A stretch of DNA of 57,350 nucleotides from JBHEMT01 sp046262435. GTDB lineage: Bacteria > Chloroflexota > Dormibacteria > Aeolococcales > Aeolococcaceae. Below, piece after piece: positions 40,843 to 50,038 of this stretch (positions are counted from its first letter, which is position 1; each line of letters opens with the position of its first letter). A program made the position numbers and the translations under genes. The notes below the pieces were generated by a model. That model had not been told where the DNA came from, did no database searches, and worked only from the letters and a program-made list of their open reading frames with translations. Location of the stretch: assembly GCA_046262435.1 (NCBI GenBank), contig JBHEMT010000117.1, positions 1-57,350 of the forward strand. Reading direction: 5' to 3'.

Positions 40843-42300
40843 ATGCGCAATTTCGATGTCGTGATCCTCGGTGGTGGCTCCGGGGCAGAGGCGGCGCTTG
40901 CGCCCCTGGTGGCGGCCGGACTCTCGGTGGCCATCGTTGAGGGCAATCGCGTGGGTGGGGAGTGCGCCTACGTCGCCTGCATGCCGAGCAAGGCGCTGCT
41001 GCGGGCTGCCGGGGTTCGCGCTGTGCTGCGCGGAGCGCGGGAGCTCGGCGCGGTGGCCAGCGCACCCCAGCTCGAGGGGAGCGCTGCCGACTACGCCGTC
41101 GCCGTCGGTCGCCGTGACCGCGTGGCCGCAGAGCGCGATGACACGGAGACCGCCGCCGGGCTCACCCGGGAGGGGGCAACGATCATCCGCGGTTGGGGGC
41201 GGGTTGTTCGCCCGGGGGTCCTGACGGTGGATGCCCGGCAGACCGTCGCCGCGGACACGGTCGGCGGGGAACCGGCCGGCGAGGAGATCGGCTACACCGA
41301 CCTGGTCGTCGACACCGGGTCCGACCCGATCCGGCCCCCGATCGAAGGGCTCGACGACGTGCCCACCTGGAGCAGCGACCAGGCGCTGAGCAGCCCCGAA
41401 CTGCCGCGCTCACTGATCGTGCTCGGCGGCTCGGCAGTGGGCTGCGAGCTCGCCCAAATCTACGCCGCCTTCGGTGTCCGGGTGGTCATCGTTGAGGTGG
41501 CCCCGCGTCTGATCGCCAAGGAGGAGCCCGCTGTCGCCAACCTTCTGGCCGAGGCCCTGCGTGAGGACGACGGCATCGACCTGCGAATCGGGGTCAAGGC
41601 GGTGCGTGCCGAGCCACTCGCGGCAGGCGGTGTGCGCCTCCACCTCGAGGACGGCTCGACCCTGGAGGCTGAGCGGCTCCTGATCGCGGCCGGCCGCCGC
41701 CCGACGGTTGCCAGGATCGGACTGGAGGCCCTCGGCATCAGCCCCAACGACGCGGGTGCATTGGCGGTCACCGAGCACTGCCGGGTCGTGGGCGAGGAGC
41801 ACGTGTGGGCCTGCGGCGACGTCACCGGCATCGCGCCGTATACGCACACCGCGAACTACCAGGGCGCGGTGCTGGCCGACAACCTCGCCGGGCGGACTCG
41901 GGTCGCCGATTACCGGGCGATTCCCCGGGCGGTGTACACCGACCCGGCCGTCGCCAGCGTCGGCCTGAGCGGCGCAGCCGCTCGCGAGGCCGGGATCGAT
42001 GTGGTGAGCGCCAGCTTTGACCTGACCGAGCTGCCTCGGGCAGCGGCGGAAGGGACCCGTCGCGGTCTGCTCGTTCTGCAGGGCGATCGCCGCGCCCGCA
42101 CCCTGGTGGGGATGAGCGCGGTGGGCCCCAATGTCGACGACCTGGTCGGTGAAGCCGCCCTCGCCATCCAGGCACGGGTTCCCCTGGAGGTGTTTGCCGC
42201 AGTGATCCATCCGTTCCCGAGCTTCGGCCAGGCCTTTGAGCCGCCGCTCCGCGAACTCGTGGATCAGCTCGGTCCCGGGGGCAGTCCGGAGGGCCGATGA
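40843..42300 (+). CDS. FAD-dependent pyridine nucleotide-disulfide oxidoreductase
   Basis: A 485-residue class I flavoprotein disulfide reductase. It has FAD-binding GGGSGAEAAL near 10-19, redox-active Cys41 and Cys46 in GGECAYVACMPSK, a NAD(P)-binding VLGGSAVGCELA, and the flavin motif VWACGDVTG. The C-terminal catalytic region reads IHPFPSFGQAFE instead of the usual HPT..E, and the disulfide loop composition (CAYVAC) differs from lipoamide dehydrogenase and glutathione reductase (CVNVGC). The substrate is therefore open; mercuric-reductase-like or LpdA-like annotation would be a guess. GGAG precedes ATG 40843. Confidence 0.88.
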   Translation: MRNFDVVILGGGSGAEAALAPLVAAGLSVAIVEGNRVGGECAYVACMPSKALLRAAGVRAVLRGARELGAVASAPQLEGSAADYAVAVGRRDRVAAERDDTETAAGLTREGATIIRGWGRVVRPGVLTVDARQTVAADTVGGEPAGEEIGYTDLVVDTGSDPIRPPIEGLDDVPTWSSDQALSSPELPRSLIVLGGSAVGCELAQIYAAFGVRVVIVEVAPRLIAKEEPAVANLLAEALREDDGIDLRIGVKAVRAEPLAAGGVRLHLEDGSTLEAERLLIAAGRRPTVARIGLEALGISPNDAGALAVTEHCRVVGEEHVWACGDVTGIAPYTHTANYQGAVLADNLAGRTRVADYRAIPRAVYTDPAVASVGLSGAAAREAGIDVVSASFDLTELPRAAAEGTRRGLLVLQGDRRARTLVGMSAVGPNVDDLVGEAALAIQARVPLEVFAAVIHPFPSFGQAFEPPLRELVDQLGPGGSPEGR

Positions 42301-42860
42301 GCACCACCCGCACCCGCTCGGCGCGAGTGCCGCGCGAGGCGGAAGCACTGCGGCTTCACGTACACGACCACGCCATGCGCCGCACCCGCGAGCGCTGGGG
42401 GTTCGACCTCAACGCCGCTGATGCGGTCGAGCGAGCCGCAGCGCTGGCGGCCCGGTCGCCGGACGACTCTGCAGCGGCGCTGCTCCTCGCCGCCGCCCTG
42501 GCCAGCCGCGGTGAGGCGGCAGCCGCGGAGGTGGAGGCGCAACGCGCGGCGGTGCTCGACCCGGGGTCGGCCCGGGCACTGGCGAGTCTTTCCAGCCTGC
42601 TGGTCGCCCGCGGTGCCGCCGACGAGGGGCTCGCCGCAGTTCGCCGGGCGGTCGCCATCGACCCCGGTGACGTGGTCGCGCAGTACAACCGCGGCCTCGC
42701 CGAGTGGACCGCGGGCGACCGCGCGGCGGCGCGCGACGCGCTGGGCATCGCGGCCCGCCTGCTCGACCTCGAGGCGCCCCGGCATTCGCCGCTTGCGGGC
42801 GTAGCGGACGCTCCCCAGCGGACCCGGCGCGGCCTGCGCCGGTTGCTCGGCCGTGACTGA
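42297..42860 (+). CDS. TPR-repeat protein coupled to the flavoprotein gene
   Basis: A 187-residue protein starting in an ATGA overlap with the flavoprotein stop. After a basic N-terminus, about three TPR-like helical hairpins follow (AAALAARSPDDSAAALLLAA, ASLSSLLVARGAADEGLAAV, AQYNRGLAEWTAGDRAAARD), and the tail is basic (RTRRGLRRLLGRD). It is likely a scaffold or adaptor; no catalytic residues are evident. Strict coupling suggests it works with the disulfide reductase. Confidence 0.8.
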   Translation: MSTTRTRSARVPREAEALRLHVHDHAMRRTRERWGFDLNAADAVERAAALAARSPDDSAAALLLAAALASRGEAAAAEVEAQRAAVLDPGSARALASLSSLLVARGAADEGLAAVRRAVAIDPGDVVAQYNRGLAEWTAGDRAAARDALGIAARLLDLEAPRHSPLAGVADAPQRTRRGLRRLLGRD

Positions 42861-42905
42861 GGCGGCGGCGCGCGGCCGGTTGGCGCCGGCGCGCACTGTG
42901 CTCTC

Positions 42906-44333
42906 GTGACGGCGCCCATCGATGCGGTGGTGGTTGGCTCGGGGCCCAATGGCCTGGCGGCGGCGATCACCCTCGCCCGGGCGGGCCGGCAGGTGGTGGT
43001 GCTGGAGCGCGGTGAGACACCCGGCGGCGGCGCCCGCAGCGCTGCCCTCACTATCCCGGACTACATCCACGACGTCTGCTCGGCAGTTCACCCACTGGTT
43101 GCGGTGTCGCCGTTCTTCCGCTCCCTGCCCCTGGCCCGGCTGGGCTGCGAGCTGCTGCAACCGCCGGTGCCGCTGGCCCATCCGCTCGACGACGGCACCG
43201 CCGCCCTGCTCCATCGGGGCGTCGAGGAGACCGCCCGGGGCCTTGGCGCGGACGCAGCTCGATGGCGCGCGCTGATGGGACCATTGGTGCGCGGCGGGGC
43301 CGCGACCCTGGAGGCTGCCCTCAGCCTTCCCCGCGGCGTGGTCGACCACCCAGTGCTGATGGCCCGGTTCGGGGTCAGGGCGCTGCCGCCGGTGAGCGTG
43401 CTTCAGCGGCTGTTCACGACACCCGGGGCGCAGGCGTTGCTCGGCGGGATGGCCGCCCACGCGTTCCTGCCGCTCGAGGCCCCGACCACGGCGGCGGTGG
43501 CCCTGGTGCTCGGGGTCAGCGGGCAGGTCGCCGGATGGCCGGTGGTGCGCGGCGGGACGGGCAGGCTCACCGACGCCCTGGTCAGCCATCTTGAGGAGCT
43601 GGGCGGGGAGGTGCGCTGCGGGGTCGAGGTGCGCCGCTTGGGCGATCTGCCCCGTCACCGCGCCGCGCTCTTCGACACCGGCCCGAACCAGCTTGCCGAG
43701 ATCGCCGGCGGCCAGCTCCCCGGCCGCTACCGCCGCGCAGTGCGCCGCTTTCGGTACGGCCCGGGCGTGTTCAAGGTCGACTATGCCCTGTCCGGGCCGG
43801 TGCCCTGGACGGCCCCCGAAGCCCGCAGGGCGGGGACCCTGCACCTGGGGGGCACCTTCGAGGAGGTGGCTCGGGCGGAGCGCTCCGTGGCTGCGGGGCG
43901 GCCGCCGGCGCGCCCCTACGTGCTCGTGGCCCAGCCGGGAGTTGTCGACTCCAGCCGGGCGCCCGCGGGGCGGCACACCCTGTGGACCTACTGTCACGTC
44001 CCCGCCGGGGACACGACGGACATGACCGCCGCGATCGAGGCTCAGCTGGAGCGCTTTGCCCCCGGATTTGGTGACCTGGTGCTCGCCAGGCAGGCGATGG
44101 CGCCGGCCGACTACGAGCGCTACAACCCCAACAACGTGGGCGGCGACATCGGCGGTGGGGCAGCCGACTGGCGGCAGCTCTTCACCCGACCGGTGGTCCG
44201 GTTCGGCTCCCCCTATGCCACGCCCAATCCCCGCCTGTTTCTCTGCTCCGCATCGACCCCCCCGGGCGGAGGCGTGCACGGTCTGTGCGGGCGCAACGGG
44301 GCCCGCGCAGCGTTGCGTGGGGTGCTCCGCTAG
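42906..44333 (+). CDS. Phytoene-desaturase-like NAD(P)/FAD oxidoreductase
   Basis: A 475-residue flavoprotein of the CrtI/amine-oxidase-like superfamily. The dinucleotide-binding motif VVGSGPNGLAAA is at 9-20, followed by the E of LERGETPGGGARS. The C-terminal FAD-binding region is LFLCSASTPPGGGVHGLCG. The family includes carotenoid desaturases and many uncharacterised members (RetSat-like). No carotenoid genes are nearby, so the substrate is unknown. GTG 42906 lies 6 bases after CACTGT, a weak -10-like box, which would again fit a leaderless start. Confidence 0.87.
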   Translation: MTAPIDAVVVGSGPNGLAAAITLARAGRQVVVLERGETPGGGARSAALTIPDYIHDVCSAVHPLVAVSPFFRSLPLARLGCELLQPPVPLAHPLDDGTAALLHRGVEETARGLGADAARWRALMGPLVRGGAATLEAALSLPRGVVDHPVLMARFGVRALPPVSVLQRLFTTPGAQALLGGMAAHAFLPLEAPTTAAVALVLGVSGQVAGWPVVRGGTGRLTDALVSHLEELGGEVRCGVEVRRLGDLPRHRAALFDTGPNQLAEIAGGQLPGRYRRAVRRFRYGPGVFKVDYALSGPVPWTAPEARRAGTLHLGGTFEEVARAERSVAAGRPPARPYVLVAQPGVVDSSRAPAGRHTLWTYCHVPAGDTTDMTAAIEAQLERFAPGFGDLVLARQAMAPADYERYNPNNVGGDIGGGAADWRQLFTRPVVRFGSPYATPNPRLFLCSASTPPGGGVHGLCGRNGARAALRGVLR

Positions 44334-44387
44334 CCGGTCGTCGCCGGTGGGGGAGGCCCGGCACCACGCCGTCGCGGCGGGGTCTGG

Positions 44388-44393
44388 TAGAAG
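44388..44393 (+). promoter_or_regulatory. -10-like box TAGAAG before the arginine operon
   Basis: TAGAAG is followed by TTCCCG and then ATG 44400. The spacing equals that of the stronger leaderless promoters in the window, but the sixth base is G instead of T. I see no ARG-box palindrome upstream. Confidence 0.45.
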
Positions 44394-44399
44394 TTCCCG

Positions 44400-45461
44400 A
44401 TGACAGAAAAGGTTTTGCGCGCGGCGGTTGCCGGTGCCACCGGATACATCGGCATGCAGTGCGTGGAGCTGCTGCGGATGCATCCCCAGGTCGACCTCGT
44501 CCGGGTGATGGCCCGCAGCGGTGCGGGCCGGCGGTTTTCCGAGCTGGTCCCCGGCAGCCGCCTGGAGCTGGAGCTGCACTCCGGGATCGACCCGGGCGAT
44601 GTCGACGTCCTCTTTGCCTGCCTGCCGCATGGCGCGGCTGCCGAACATGCCCAGGGCTGGCTGGACAGCGGTGCCGTACTGCTTGACCTGAGCGCGGACT
44701 TCAGGATGCGCGACGCGGCGGACCACCAGCGGTGGTACGGCGGGGACCATCCCGCGCCAGAGCTCTGCGCGGAGGCGGTGTACGCACTCCCCGAACTGCT
44801 GAGCCCACCACCTGTCAACGCGGCGACCGACCCAGAGCGGGGCGCCTCGCTGCGCGCTGCCGGCCTGATCGCGACGCCGGGGTGCTACCCCACCGCCGCG
44901 CTGCTCGCCATTGTCCCCGGCCTGCGTGCCGGTCTGGTCGAGCCCGACCTCATCGTCGACGCCAAGAGCGGGGTCAGCGGCGCCGGACGCTCACCGGGCC
45001 TGGGCAACCACTACGCCGAGGTGAACGAGTCGGTGACCGCCTACGGGGTGAGCGGCCATCGCCACCGCGCCGAGCTGGACCAGGAGCTCCGATTGGTCGC
45101 GGGTGGCGAGGTGCGCCTCACCTTCGTGCCTCATCTGGTGCCGATGACACGGGGAATTTTGGTGACCGCCTACCTTCGGCTGCGTCCTCCAGCCACGGTG
45201 GCGGCGCTCACCGACGTGTACCGCGAGCTGTGCGCAGCGCACCCCTTCCTGCACTACAGCGAGACTCCGCCGGCCACCAAGACGGTCATCCACAGCAACA
45301 CCGCGGCGCTCCATGTGGCCGGACAGGGTGATAGCGCGGTGGTGCTCTGCGCGATCGACAACCTGCTCAAGGGCGGCGCCGGTCAGGCGGTGCAGGCGAT
45401 GAACCTGCGCTTCAGCCTCCCCGAGACCGCAGGGCTACCGATGGGGGCTCCGTGGCCGTGA
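44400..45461 (+). CDS. argC: N-acetyl-gamma-glutamyl-phosphate reductase
   Basis: The NADPH-dependent third enzyme of arginine synthesis, 353 residues. The Rossmann motif AGATGYIG (11-18), catalytic C162 in ATPGCYPT, the KSGVSGAGR loop and the His-containing GHRHRAELDQEL are all present. It opens the argCJBDGH operon. The next gene, argJ, begins inside its stop codon. Confidence 0.96.
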   Translation: MTEKVLRAAVAGATGYIGMQCVELLRMHPQVDLVRVMARSGAGRRFSELVPGSRLELELHSGIDPGDVDVLFACLPHGAAAEHAQGWLDSGAVLLDLSADFRMRDAADHQRWYGGDHPAPELCAEAVYALPELLSPPPVNAATDPERGASLRAAGLIATPGCYPTAALLAIVPGLRAGLVEPDLIVDAKSGVSGAGRSPGLGNHYAEVNESVTAYGVSGHRHRAELDQELRLVAGGEVRLTFVPHLVPMTRGILVTAYLRLRPPATVAALTDVYRELCAAHPFLHYSETPPATKTVIHSNTAALHVAGQGDSAVVLCAIDNLLKGGAGQAVQAMNLRFSLPETAGLPMGAPWP

Positions 45462-46675
45462 GCGCCGAGCAGCGGCGTGGAGTTTGCGCGCCGCGAGGTT
45501 TTCGCGCCGGCGCCGCGGCCGCCGGGGTGCGCGATGACGGTGACCTCACGCGACTGGACGTTGCCGTCGTGGCCAGCGACCTTCCCTGCCGGAGCACGGC
45601 GGTGTTCACCCGCAACCTGGTGAGCGCCGCTCCCGTGGATGTGTCGCGCATGGCGATGCGCAGCGGTGCGGTGCGCGCGGCGGTGCTCAACAGCGGCAAT
45701 GCCAACGCCGCAACCGGGGCGCAGGGGCGGCGCGACGCAATGGCCATGCAGAGACGCTGCGCGGAGGCGCTTGGCCTGGCCCCGGAGGAGGTCCTGGTTG
45801 CCTCCACCGGCGTGATCGGCCGGCCGCTGCCGGTGGCACGGGTCGAGGCGGGCATCGCGGCCGCGGTGGGGGAGATGGGGGTCCTGGGCGGCGACCGTGC
45901 CGCCGCCGCCATCCTCACCACCGACACGCTGATCAAGACCGCGGCGCGCAGGACCGAGCTGGGCGCGGGGCGGCAGGTCTGCGTCGGTGGTATGGCCAAG
46001 GGCGCGGGCATGATCCACCCGAATATGGCGACCCTGCTGGCGGTGCTCACCACCGATGCGCCGGTGGACGATGGGGTTCTCGCCGCGCTCTTCAGTCGAT
46101 GCGCCGATGCCACCTTCAACTGCATCACGGTCGACGGCGACACCTCAACCAACGACACCGCCGTGCTGTTCGCCAATGGCGCCGCCGGTGGCGAGCGGGT
46201 GCGCGCCGGCAGCCCCGAGGCGAGCGTCCTCGAGTCGCTGGTCGAGGCGGTCTGTCAGGACCTGGCCGAGCAGCTGGTGGCCGACGCGGAGGGGGCCACG
46301 CGGCACTTCAGGGTGCGCGTACTCGGGGCGGGATCGGTCGCCGATGCGCGGATCGTGGCGCGCACCGTTGCCGCCAGTCCCCTGGTCAAGACGGCCATCC
46401 ATGGGGGCGACCCCAACTGGGGACGCATCCTCGCCGCCGCGGGCCGCAGCGGCGTGGCTTTCGAGCCGCTGCGCTGCCGGGTGGCGGTTGGTGGCCTGCC
46501 GGTCTTCGACGAGGGATCGCCGCGCGCCGTGCCCGCGGCGGCGGTGCGGGCCGCCTTCTCACAGCGGTGCATCGAGATCGAGGTCGACCTCGGTGGGGGA
46601 GGCGCCGAGGGCTGCGCCTGGGGCTGTGACCTGAGCGCCGAGTACGTGCGGATCAACGCCGACTACACGACGTGA
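45458..46675 (+). CDS. argJ: Glutamate N-acetyltransferase / ornithine acetyltransferase
   Basis: The enzyme transfers acetyl from N-acetylornithine to glutamate, closing the acetyl cycle, so argA and argE are not needed if it is bifunctional. The self-cleavage motif is KGAGMIHPNMATLL, with the Thr as nucleophile after cleavage. NSGNANAATG and IHGGDPNWGRI are further hallmarks. GTG 45458, in a GTGA overlap with argC, gives 405 residues; GTG 45452 two codons earlier is also possible. Confidence 0.96.
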   Translation: MSAEQRRGVCAPRGFRAGAAAAGVRDDGDLTRLDVAVVASDLPCRSTAVFTRNLVSAAPVDVSRMAMRSGAVRAAVLNSGNANAATGAQGRRDAMAMQRRCAEALGLAPEEVLVASTGVIGRPLPVARVEAGIAAAVGEMGVLGGDRAAAAILTTDTLIKTAARRTELGAGRQVCVGGMAKGAGMIHPNMATLLAVLTTDAPVDDGVLAALFSRCADATFNCITVDGDTSTNDTAVLFANGAAGGERVRAGSPEASVLESLVEAVCQDLAEQLVADAEGATRHFRVRVLGAGSVADARIVARTVAASPLVKTAIHGGDPNWGRILAAAGRSGVAFEPLRCRVAVGGLPVFDEGSPRAVPAAAVRAAFSQRCIEIEVDLGGGGAEGCAWGCDLSAEYVRINADYTT

Positions 46676-47547
46676 GCGCCGACGAGCGGATCGAGCGGGC
46701 GCGCACCCTCTCCCAGGCGCTGCCCTACCTGCAGCGGCTTGCCGGCGCGACCATCGTGGTCAAGCTGGGTGGCTCGGCGATCGACGTCGCCGGCTCCGAG
46801 TCGGTGCTCCGCGACATGGTCCTGCTCCGCACCGCGGGGGTGCGCCCGGTGCTGGTGCACGGTGGTGGTCCGGCGGTCACCGCCTGGCAGGGCCGGCTTG
46901 GGCTTTCCAGTCGCTTCATCGATGGGCTGCGGGTCAGCGATGCCGAGACCGTGGAGCTCGCCCGGATGGTGCTCACCGGCAAGGTGGGCCCGGAGCTGGT
47001 GAGCGCCATCCACCGGCTCGGCGGCAGTGCGGTGGGCATCAGTGGTGAGGATGGTCCGACCCTCCTGGTGCGACCCCATCCTCGCGACTCCGAGCTGGGA
47101 TTCGTCGGGGAGGTCGACCGGGTGGTGCCCGACACCCTGCTCGGCCTGCTCGACGACGGCCACATCCCGGTGGTGGCATCAATCGGCCTTGGCCCCAAGG
47201 GGCAGGCCTACAACATCAACGCGGACACGGTGGCCGCCGAGCTCGCCGTCGCCCTGCCGGCGAGCCGCCTGGTGCTGCTGACCGATGTGGAGGGGCTGCT
47301 CGGCCCTTCCGGCGAGCTGGTCAGCCAGGTCGGCGCGCGTCGCGCGGCAGCGATGATCCGCGACGGTACGGTCAGCGGTGGGATGATCCCCAAGATCGTC
47401 GCCGCCCTGCGCGCACTGGACGGCGGCGCCACGGTGCACATCATCGACGGCCGCGTCGAACACGCGCTGCTGCTCGAACTGCTCACCGACACCGGGGTGG
47501 GGACGATGCTGCGTGCCGATCTCGAGGTTTCCGAGGAGGAGTTGTGA
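46672..47547 (+). CDS. argB: Acetylglutamate kinase
   Basis: The second step of arginine synthesis, phosphorylating N-acetylglutamate. The 291-residue amino-acid-kinase fold shows VVKLGGSAID (K31), VLVHGGGPAV, and the ATP-site stretch INADTVAAELAVALPA with LTDVEGLLGPSGEL. The N-terminal helix before strand 1 (residues 5-24) is of the kind found in hexameric, arginine-inhibited enzymes, so feedback control is plausible. GTG 46672 overlaps argJ by 4 bases. Confidence 0.96.
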   Translation: MSADERIERARTLSQALPYLQRLAGATIVVKLGGSAIDVAGSESVLRDMVLLRTAGVRPVLVHGGGPAVTAWQGRLGLSSRFIDGLRVSDAETVELARMVLTGKVGPELVSAIHRLGGSAVGISGEDGPTLLVRPHPRDSELGFVGEVDRVVPDTLLGLLDDGHIPVVASIGLGPKGQAYNINADTVAAELAVALPASRLVLLTDVEGLLGPSGELVSQVGARRAAAMIRDGTVSGGMIPKIVAALRALDGGATVHIIDGRVEHALLLELLTDTGVGTMLRADLEVSEEEL

Positions 47548-48776
47548 GCGAGACCACAGTCGGCGGGACCGCCGGGCTCAGCGCCGTCCAGGAGCGGGAG
47601 GCGACGGTGCTGATGAGTACCTACGCGCGTCAGCCGGTTGTGCTGGTGCGCGGCGTGGGCTGCGAGGTGGTCGACGATGAGGGCGGACGGTACCTCGACC
47701 TGGTCGCGGGCATCGCCGTGAATGTCCTCGGTCACCGCCACCCCGCCCTGCTGGCAGCGATCCGCGACCAGTCGGAGCAGCTGGTCCACGTCAGCAACCT
47801 GTACTACACCGAGCCGCAGTTGGAAGTGGCCGAGCGCATCGTCGCGTCGGCCTTCCCTGGCCGCGTTTTTCTGTGCAACAGCGGAGCGGAGGCCAACGAG
47901 GCGGCGATCAAGCTGGCGCGCAAGTGGGGGCGCCGCCATCGCGGTGGCGCGACCACCATCATCTGCGCCCAGGGGGCCTTTCACGGGCGCACCATGGGAG
48001 CGCTGGCGGCCACCGCCACCCGGCGCTATCAGGAGGACTTCGAACCGCTGCCCGGTGGCTTCGTCCACGTCGCCTTCGACGACCCCGAAGCCATCAGCGC
48101 CGCCATCGATGCGTCGGTGTGCGCCGTCCTCCTCGAACCGGTTCAGGGTGAGAGCGGTGTCCTCCCGATGAGCGACGCCGGCATGCGTGCGGTCCGCCGC
48201 AGCTGCGACGAGGCCGGCATCCTGCTGATCCTCGACGAGGTGCAGTCGGGAATGGGCAGGACGGGGCGGATGTGGGCGCACCAGCACGCCGGCATCACCC
48301 CGGATGTGATGACCATGGCCAAGGGCCTTGGGGGCGGCCTGCCCATCGGCGCGGTGCTCGCCCGGCCCGGAGCCGACGGGTTCGAGCCGGGTGACCACGG
48401 TTGCACCTTCGGAGGCAACCCGCTGGCTAGCGCGGCAGCGTGCGCGGTGCTGCGCACCATCGAGACCGAGGGCCTGGTGGCCCGGGCTGCCGCCGCCGGC
48501 GAGCGTCTGGCCGCGGCTCTGTACCGGCTGCGCGACGCCGGAGCGCCGATCGCCTCGGTGCGGGGACGGGGGCTGATGCTCGCCGTTGTGCTCGGCGAGG
48601 ACATCGCCGCCCGGGTGGCCCGCGCCGGGCTGGAAACCGGCGTGCTGGTCAACGCCATCGGCAGCCGGGTGCTGCGCCTGGTCCCACCCCTGACCATCAC
48701 CGATGCTGAGGTGGACGAGGCGGTTCACCGGCTGGGACTCGCGCTCCAGCTCGCCCGGACCGAGGGGGGCGCGTGA
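47544..48776 (+). CDS. argD: Acetylornithine aminotransferase
   Basis: A class III, PLP-dependent aminotransferase of 410 residues that makes N-acetylornithine. NSGAEANEAAIKLAR binds the cofactor phosphate, D231 (LILDEVQSGMGRTG) contacts the PLP ring nitrogen, and K260 (TMAKGLGGGLPIG) is the Schiff-base lysine. It could also serve lysine synthesis as succinyl-DAP aminotransferase. GTG 47544 overlaps argB by 4 bases. Confidence 0.95.
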   Translation: MSETTVGGTAGLSAVQEREATVLMSTYARQPVVLVRGVGCEVVDDEGGRYLDLVAGIAVNVLGHRHPALLAAIRDQSEQLVHVSNLYYTEPQLEVAERIVASAFPGRVFLCNSGAEANEAAIKLARKWGRRHRGGATTIICAQGAFHGRTMGALAATATRRYQEDFEPLPGGFVHVAFDDPEAISAAIDASVCAVLLEPVQGESGVLPMSDAGMRAVRRSCDEAGILLILDEVQSGMGRTGRMWAHQHAGITPDVMTMAKGLGGGLPIGAVLARPGADGFEPGDHGCTFGGNPLASAAACAVLRTIETEGLVARAAAAGERLAAALYRLRDAGAPIASVRGRGLMLAVVLGEDIAARVARAGLETGVLVNAIGSRVLRLVPPLTITDAEVDEAVHRLGLALQLARTEGGA

Positions 48777-50038
48777 GCGAGCGTGGACGGTGCGTGCTCG
48801 CCTACAGCGGCGGCCTGGACACCTCGGTCGCGATCCGCTGGCTCACCGAGCAGGGCTACGACGTGGTCGCACTGACGGTTGACCTCGGTGGGTCTCGGGT
48901 GGACGGGCACCGGGTGCAGGAGAAAGCCCTGCGGACCGGCGCGACCGTCGCCTACAGCGTCGACGTGCGCCAGCTCTTCAGTGACAACTTCGCCGTGCCC
49001 AGCCTGATGGCGGGCTCGCTGTACGAGGGGGTGTACCCACTGGCCACTGCGCTCGGGCGCCCACTGATCGCCAAGCTGCTGGTCGAACTGGCCCGCGAGG
49101 AGGGAGCAGCCGCCGTTGCCCACGGTTGCACCGGGAAGGGCAACGACCAGGTGCGCTTCGACGTTGCGGTGGCCGCACTGGCGCCTGACCTCAGCGTGGT
49201 GGCTCCGGTGCGCGACTGGTCGATGGGACGCAGTGAGGAGATCGCCTACGCCCAGCAGCACGGCATCGAGGTGCCCGCGAGCGTTGCCTCGCCGTACAGC
49301 GTGGACGCCAACCTCTGGGGTCGCTCCATCGAGTGTGGCGTCCTTGAGGACCCATGGCAGGAGCCGCCCGCAGAGGTGTTTGCCTGGACCCGCGACCCCG
49401 GCGACTGTCCCGAGGCAGGCGTGGTCGTCGAGGCCGGCTTCGAAGAGGGTGTGCCGGTGTCGCTCGACGGCGAGCGCCTGCCCTCCCACCAGCTGATTGA
49501 GCGGCTCAACGACATCGCCGGGTGCCACGGCGTGGGCCGGATCGACCATGTCGAAAACCGGCTGGTGGGGATCAAGTCGCGGGAGATCTATGAGGCTCCC
49601 GCGGCCACCGTGTTTCACGCTGCGCACGCCGCCCTCGAGGCGGTAACCCTGTCGCGGGAGGTGGCGCGCTTCTCGCGGATCGTTGCCGACGAGTGGGCGC
49701 GGCTGGTCTACGACGGGCTCTGGTTCAGCGCCCTGCGTGAGAACCTCTGGGCCTACGTGCGCGCTGGACAGCGCCAGGTCACCGGTGAGGTGCGGGTGCG
49801 GCTGCGCCAGGGGGGGCTGCGGGTCATCGGCAGAAAGGCGCCGGCCTCGCTCTACCAGCACGGGTTGGCCACCTACGAGCGCGCCCAGGACACCTTCAGC
49901 CACGACGCCGCGCGCGGCTTCATCGAGCTCTTCGGCCTGCCGCTGCGCACTCAGACCGAGGTGCAGGGGGCCCTCGGGGATGCCTCGCGACGGCTTCTCC
50001 CGGAGCGGCCCGACCGGCTGGAGGCGCCCCGTGGCTAG
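48773..50038 (+). CDS. argG: Argininosuccinate synthase
   Basis: The enzyme joins citrulline and aspartate using ATP. The 421-residue protein has the PP-loop AYSGGLDTSVA at 10-20, the THGCTGKGND equivalent AHGCTGKGNDQVRF, and EDPWQEPP later. Residue order and length match the family. GTG 48773 overlaps argD by 4 bases. The ornithine carbamoyltransferase gene that would normally provide citrulline (argF) is not in this operon. Confidence 0.96.
   Translation: MSERGRCVLAYSGGLDTSVAIRWLTEQGYDVVALTVDLGGSRVDGHRVQEKALRTGATVAYSVDVRQLFSDNFAVPSLMAGSLYEGVYPLATALGRPLIAKLLVELAREEGAAAVAHGCTGKGNDQVRFDVAVAALAPDLSVVAPVRDWSMGRSEEIAYAQQHGIEVPASVASPYSVDANLWGRSIECGVLEDPWQEPPAEVFAWTRDPGDCPEAGVVVEAGFEEGVPVSLDGERLPSHQLIERLNDIAGCHGVGRIDHVENRLVGIKSREIYEAPAATVFHAAHAALEAVTLSREVARFSRIVADEWARLVYDGLWFSALRENLWAYVRAGQRQVTGEVRVRLRQGGLRVIGRKAPASLYQHGLATYERAQDTFSHDAARGFIELFGLPLRTQTEVQGALGDASRRLLPERPDRLEAPRG

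Noticed and set aside
42264..44750. Very long open frame (over 800 codons) on the minus strand
   Set aside because: It is antisense to the TPR, flavoprotein and argC genes, which have clear family motifs. Long antisense frames are a by-product of high third-position GC. Its protein is His/Gly/Arg-rich without any recognisable domain.
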